This document shows, piece by piece, positions 7,686-8,945 of a DNA stretch of 8,945 bases. A program made the translations under genes and the position numbers. The notes under the pieces were generated by a model. The model made no database searches. It was given only the letters and a program-made list of their open reading frames with translations, and had not been told where the DNA came from. Source of the stretch: Bacteroidales bacterium (GTDB taxonomy: Bacteria > Bacteroidota > Bacteroidia > Bacteroidales > UBA932); NCBI GenBank assembly GCA_017556665.1, contig JAFYMJ010000137.1:1-8945 (forward strand), in the 5' to 3' direction. Each line of letters starts with the position of its first letter. Positions within the stretch are counted from its first letter, which is position 1.

Positions 7686-8363
7686 ATGAGAATAGATATC
7701 CTGACAGTAGTTCCAGAATTATTGGAGAGTCCTCTAAACCATTCAATTGTCCAAAGAGCAAAAAATAAAGGGCTTGTTGAAATTCATATTCACGACATAA
7801 GGGAATATGGTAAAGGGAACTATCATCAGGTTGATGATTACAGTTACGGTGGCGATGCAGGAATGATTTTAATGATTGAGCCTATATACAAACTTATATC
7901 CAAATTAAAATCAGAAAGGGAGTACTCAGAAATTATTTATATGTCTCCCGACGGAGAAGTACTCAATCAAGGAATAGCTAACAAACTTTCCTGCATGGAA
8001 AACATTATGATATTGTGCGGACACTATAAAGGGATAGATCACAGAATTAGAGAACACCTTATAACAAAGGAGATATCAATAGGAGACTATGTTCTAAGTG
8101 GAGGAGAACTTGCAGCATCAGTTGTATGTGATGCTGTTATAAGATTGATACCGGGTGCCATCTCCGATGAAACTTCTGCCCTTAGTGACTGTTTCCAGGA
8201 TGACTTGCTATCTGCACCAGTCTACACTCGTCCAGCCAATTTCAATGGATGGGAAGTTCCAAGTGTTTTATTGTCCGGTAATCCAAAATTGATATCACAA
8301 TGGCAAGAGGAGCAGGCTCTTGAAAGAACTGCCAGACTAAGGCCAGATCTGCTAAAAAAATAA
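7686..8363 (+). CDS. trmD: tRNA (guanine-N1)-methyltransferase TrmD
   Basis: TrmD is the SPOUT-fold dimeric enzyme that uses S-adenosylmethionine to methylate G37 beside the anticodon of tRNAs reading CUN, CCN and CGG codons, preventing +1 frameshifting. Length is 225 residues, slightly shorter than E. coli but normal. Motifs seen are [11 protein letters not shown] at 50-60, the SAM-binding trefoil knot segments [11 protein letters not shown] at 110-120 and [14 protein letters not shown] at 130-143, RLIPGA at 153-158 (conserved Arg153) and DCFQDDLL at 168-175, where Asp168 aligns with the catalytic Asp169 of E. coli. [22 protein letters not shown] follows the usual tRNA-facing block, and the C-terminal [11 protein letters not shown] is typical. 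In Proteobacteria trmD sits with rpsP, rimM and rplS; here it stands alone behind its own promoter. A tandem repeat array begins about 30 bases after the stop. Confidence 0.97.
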   Translation: MRIDILTVVPELLESPLNHSIVQRAKNKGLVEIHIHDIREYGKGNYHQVDDYSYGGDAGMILMIEPIYKLISKLKSEREYSEIIYMSPDGEVLNQGIANKLSCMENIMILCGHYKGIDHRIREHLITKEISIGDYVLSGGELAASVVCDAVIRLIPGAISDETSALSDCFQDDLLSAPVYTRPANFNGWEVPSVLLSGNPKLISQWQEEQALERTARLRPDLLKK

Positions 8364-8379
8364 TCCCAAGAAATAGTTT

Positions 8380-8403
8380 ATAACAGTAGCAAACTGCTAT
8401 TAT
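8380..8403 (+). terminator. Weak hairpin after trmD, possible terminator
   Basis: The arms ATAACAGTAG (8380-8389) and CTGCTATTAT (8394-8403) pair over ten positions with one mismatch and one G-U, around a CAAA loop. It begins 17 bases after the trmD stop, a sensible place for termination. There is no T-run after it, and its right arm is already the left end of the first tandem repeat copy, so the pairing may be incidental. Confidence 0.25.
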
Positions 8404-8430
8404 AAAGCCAATCCTCCAAAAGAGCCACCA

Positions 8431-8445
8431 TTTTGCTCCGCAAAA
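8431..8445. repeat. Short inverted repeat in copy 1 (TTTTGC/GCAAAA)
   Basis: TTTTGC (8431-8436) and GCAAAA (8440-8445) are perfect reverse complements around TCC. In copy 1 the flanking ACC and GGT extend the pairing past one mismatch. The same core is unchanged in copy 2 at 8717-8731, where the outer extension loses a pair. A three-base loop on a six-base stem could fold in DNA or RNA, but this alone does not show that it does. Confidence 0.6.
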
Positions 8446-8514
8446 CGGTCCCCCACTTGTGTTTACAGCTCACGCTGGGTGCGGCTGGGGGCCTTGTTAG
8501 TCCGCTCCTCAGTC

Positions 8515-8549
8515 ATAGAATCAGCATCAAAATCGATGGCGCACTGATT
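8515..8549. repeat. Inverted repeat AGAATCAG/CTGATTCT in copy 1
   Basis: Eight-base perfect inverted repeat: AGAATCAG near 8517-8524 and CTGATTCT near 8544-8551, separated by 19 bases. Both arms and the spacing are identical in copy 2, although one base of the interior differs (CGATGG against CAATGG). The arms could form a hairpin in single-stranded nucleic acid or act as a dyad protein-binding site. Which of these, if any, cannot be told from sequence. Confidence 0.6.
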
Positions 8550-8678
8550 CTTGATTGTAGCGTACTGCAGACTATCTTAGCTGCGCAACCCCCTATCTCA
8601 AACTACTCGATCGCGCACTCAATCCTTAATATATGCTACGTGGTAAGGTTTCCCCGCGCCAACGATTTTAGTTTAATG

Positions 8679-8945
8679 CTGCTTTATTATAAAGCCAATT
8701 CTCCGAAGAGCCACCATTTTGCTCCGCAAAACTGTCCCCCTATTGTGTTCACTGCTCACGCTAGGTGCGGCTGGTGGCCTTGTTAGTCCACTCCTCAGCC
8801 ATAGAATCAGCATCAAAATCAATGGCGCACTGATTCTTGATTGTAGCGTTCTGTAGGCTATCTTAGGTGCGCAACCCCCTATCTTAAACTACACGATCGC
8901 GCACTCAATCCTTAATATATGCAACGTGGTAAGGTTTCCCCGCGC
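8679..8945. repeat. Tandem repeat unit, copy 2 (cut by window end)
   Basis: Second copy of the repeat, directly abutting copy 1 and still matching it at the last base of the window (both read TTTCCCCGCGC at the corresponding point). About 19 bases of the unit are therefore missing at the right edge, and further copies may follow. Differences from copy 1 are scattered along the unit with no run of protected codons. It begins with GCTTTATTATAAAGC (8681-8695), a perfect palindrome with a 3-base centre that is damaged at the start of copy 1 by absence of two T residues. Confidence 0.9.
8717..8731. repeat. Short inverted repeat in copy 2 (TTTTGC/GCAAAA)
   Basis: Identical core to the inverted repeat at 8431-8445 in copy 1: TTTTGC, TCC, GCAAAA. 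It is conserved while bases just beyond it (CGGT against CTGT) have changed, so the core is at least as well kept as the rest of the unit. Confidence 0.6.

Larger units (their letters stand above)
8394..8678. repeat. Tandem repeat unit, copy 1 (about 285 bp)
   Basis: First complete copy of a direct tandem repeat that fills the region after trmD. Positions 8399-8659 align with 8686-8945 with one single-base gap and about 19 substitutions by hand count, so about 92% identity; the offset is 287 before the gap and 286 after it. The left boundary is set at CTGCT, the first bases shared by both copies. G+C counted over 8401-8640 is about 50%, against about one third in nearby genes. The unit contains no plausible gene and no recognised RNA or insertion-sequence ends. 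Its longest open frame crosses into copy 2 in a different frame. It is not a CRISPR: the unit is far too long and there are no spacers. Confidence 0.9.

Noticed and set aside
8581..8659. Short 16S rRNA-like words in the repeat (GCGCAACCCCCTATC and GGTAAGGTTTCCCCGCG)
   Set aside because: They recall conserved 16S segments near positions 1100 and 960, but they lie in opposite orientations and wrong order, with no similarity between them. I treat this as coincidence; a nucleotide search of the unit against rRNA would settle it.
8433..8786. Open frame of 117 codons across the two repeat copies
   Set aside because: The same repeat sequence is read in two different frames in its first and last parts because the period (286) is not a multiple of three. 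Substitutions between copies do not favour third positions, there is no family resemblance, and no promoter or start signal supports it.
8394..8945. CRISPR array
   Set aside because: Units are about 286 bp and abut directly, with no 25-40 bp repeats alternating with unique spacers and no cas gene nearby.
8394..8945. Structured RNA supported by compensatory changes
   Set aside because: I compared candidate stems between the copies. The 8-bp and 6-bp stems are simply unchanged, and others seen in copy 1 (for example CAGC/GCTG near 8466-8477) are disrupted in copy 2 without compensation. Two copies give no covariation evidence.

Overview
This window is a stretch of ordinary chromosome from a low-G+C (about one third G+C in the genes) Gram-negative bacterium, most likely a member of the Bacteroidota, probably Bacteroidales. 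Three things point there: lpxB shows a lipid A outer membrane; two or three upstream regions carry the Bacteroidota-type -7 box TAnnTTTG; and most gene starts lack a Shine-Dalgarno sequence and sit behind A/T-rich leaders. The long YidC with a large periplasmic domain and the multi-repeat DUF349 protein also fit. The placement is inference from protein character and signals, not from a database search.

Layout, left to right. At 1-297 (minus) is the 5' end of a glyceraldehyde-3-phosphate dehydrogenase gene that runs off the window. A 142-bp divergent spacer separates it from a plus-strand group: surE (440-1222), lpxB (1251-2396) and dapF (2402-3235). These are a nucleotidase, the lipid A disaccharide synthase and the diaminopimelate epimerase, so two of the three serve envelope construction. 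A convergent minus-strand group follows: a DUF349 repeat protein (7573-5807), yidC (5794-3920) and the PLP-binding yggS (3914-3237), with spacers of only 12 and 5 bp, so almost certainly one transcript. The stop codons of dapF and yggS are one base apart and lie within a small inverted repeat. A 112-bp divergent promoter region then leads to trmD (7686-8363, plus).

The last 582 bases (8364-8945) hold no believable gene. They consist of two tandem copies of a unit of about 286 bp, roughly 92% identical by hand alignment and about 50% G+C, so clearly different in composition from the genes. The second copy is cut by the window edge, so the array may continue. Each copy has conserved short inverted repeats, and the period is not a multiple of three. 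This array is the only part of the window that known gene families do not explain, and I could not assign it to a known element. The rest is housekeeping: glycolysis, nucleotide cleanup, lipid A, lysine/peptidoglycan precursor, membrane protein insertion, PLP homeostasis and tRNA modification.
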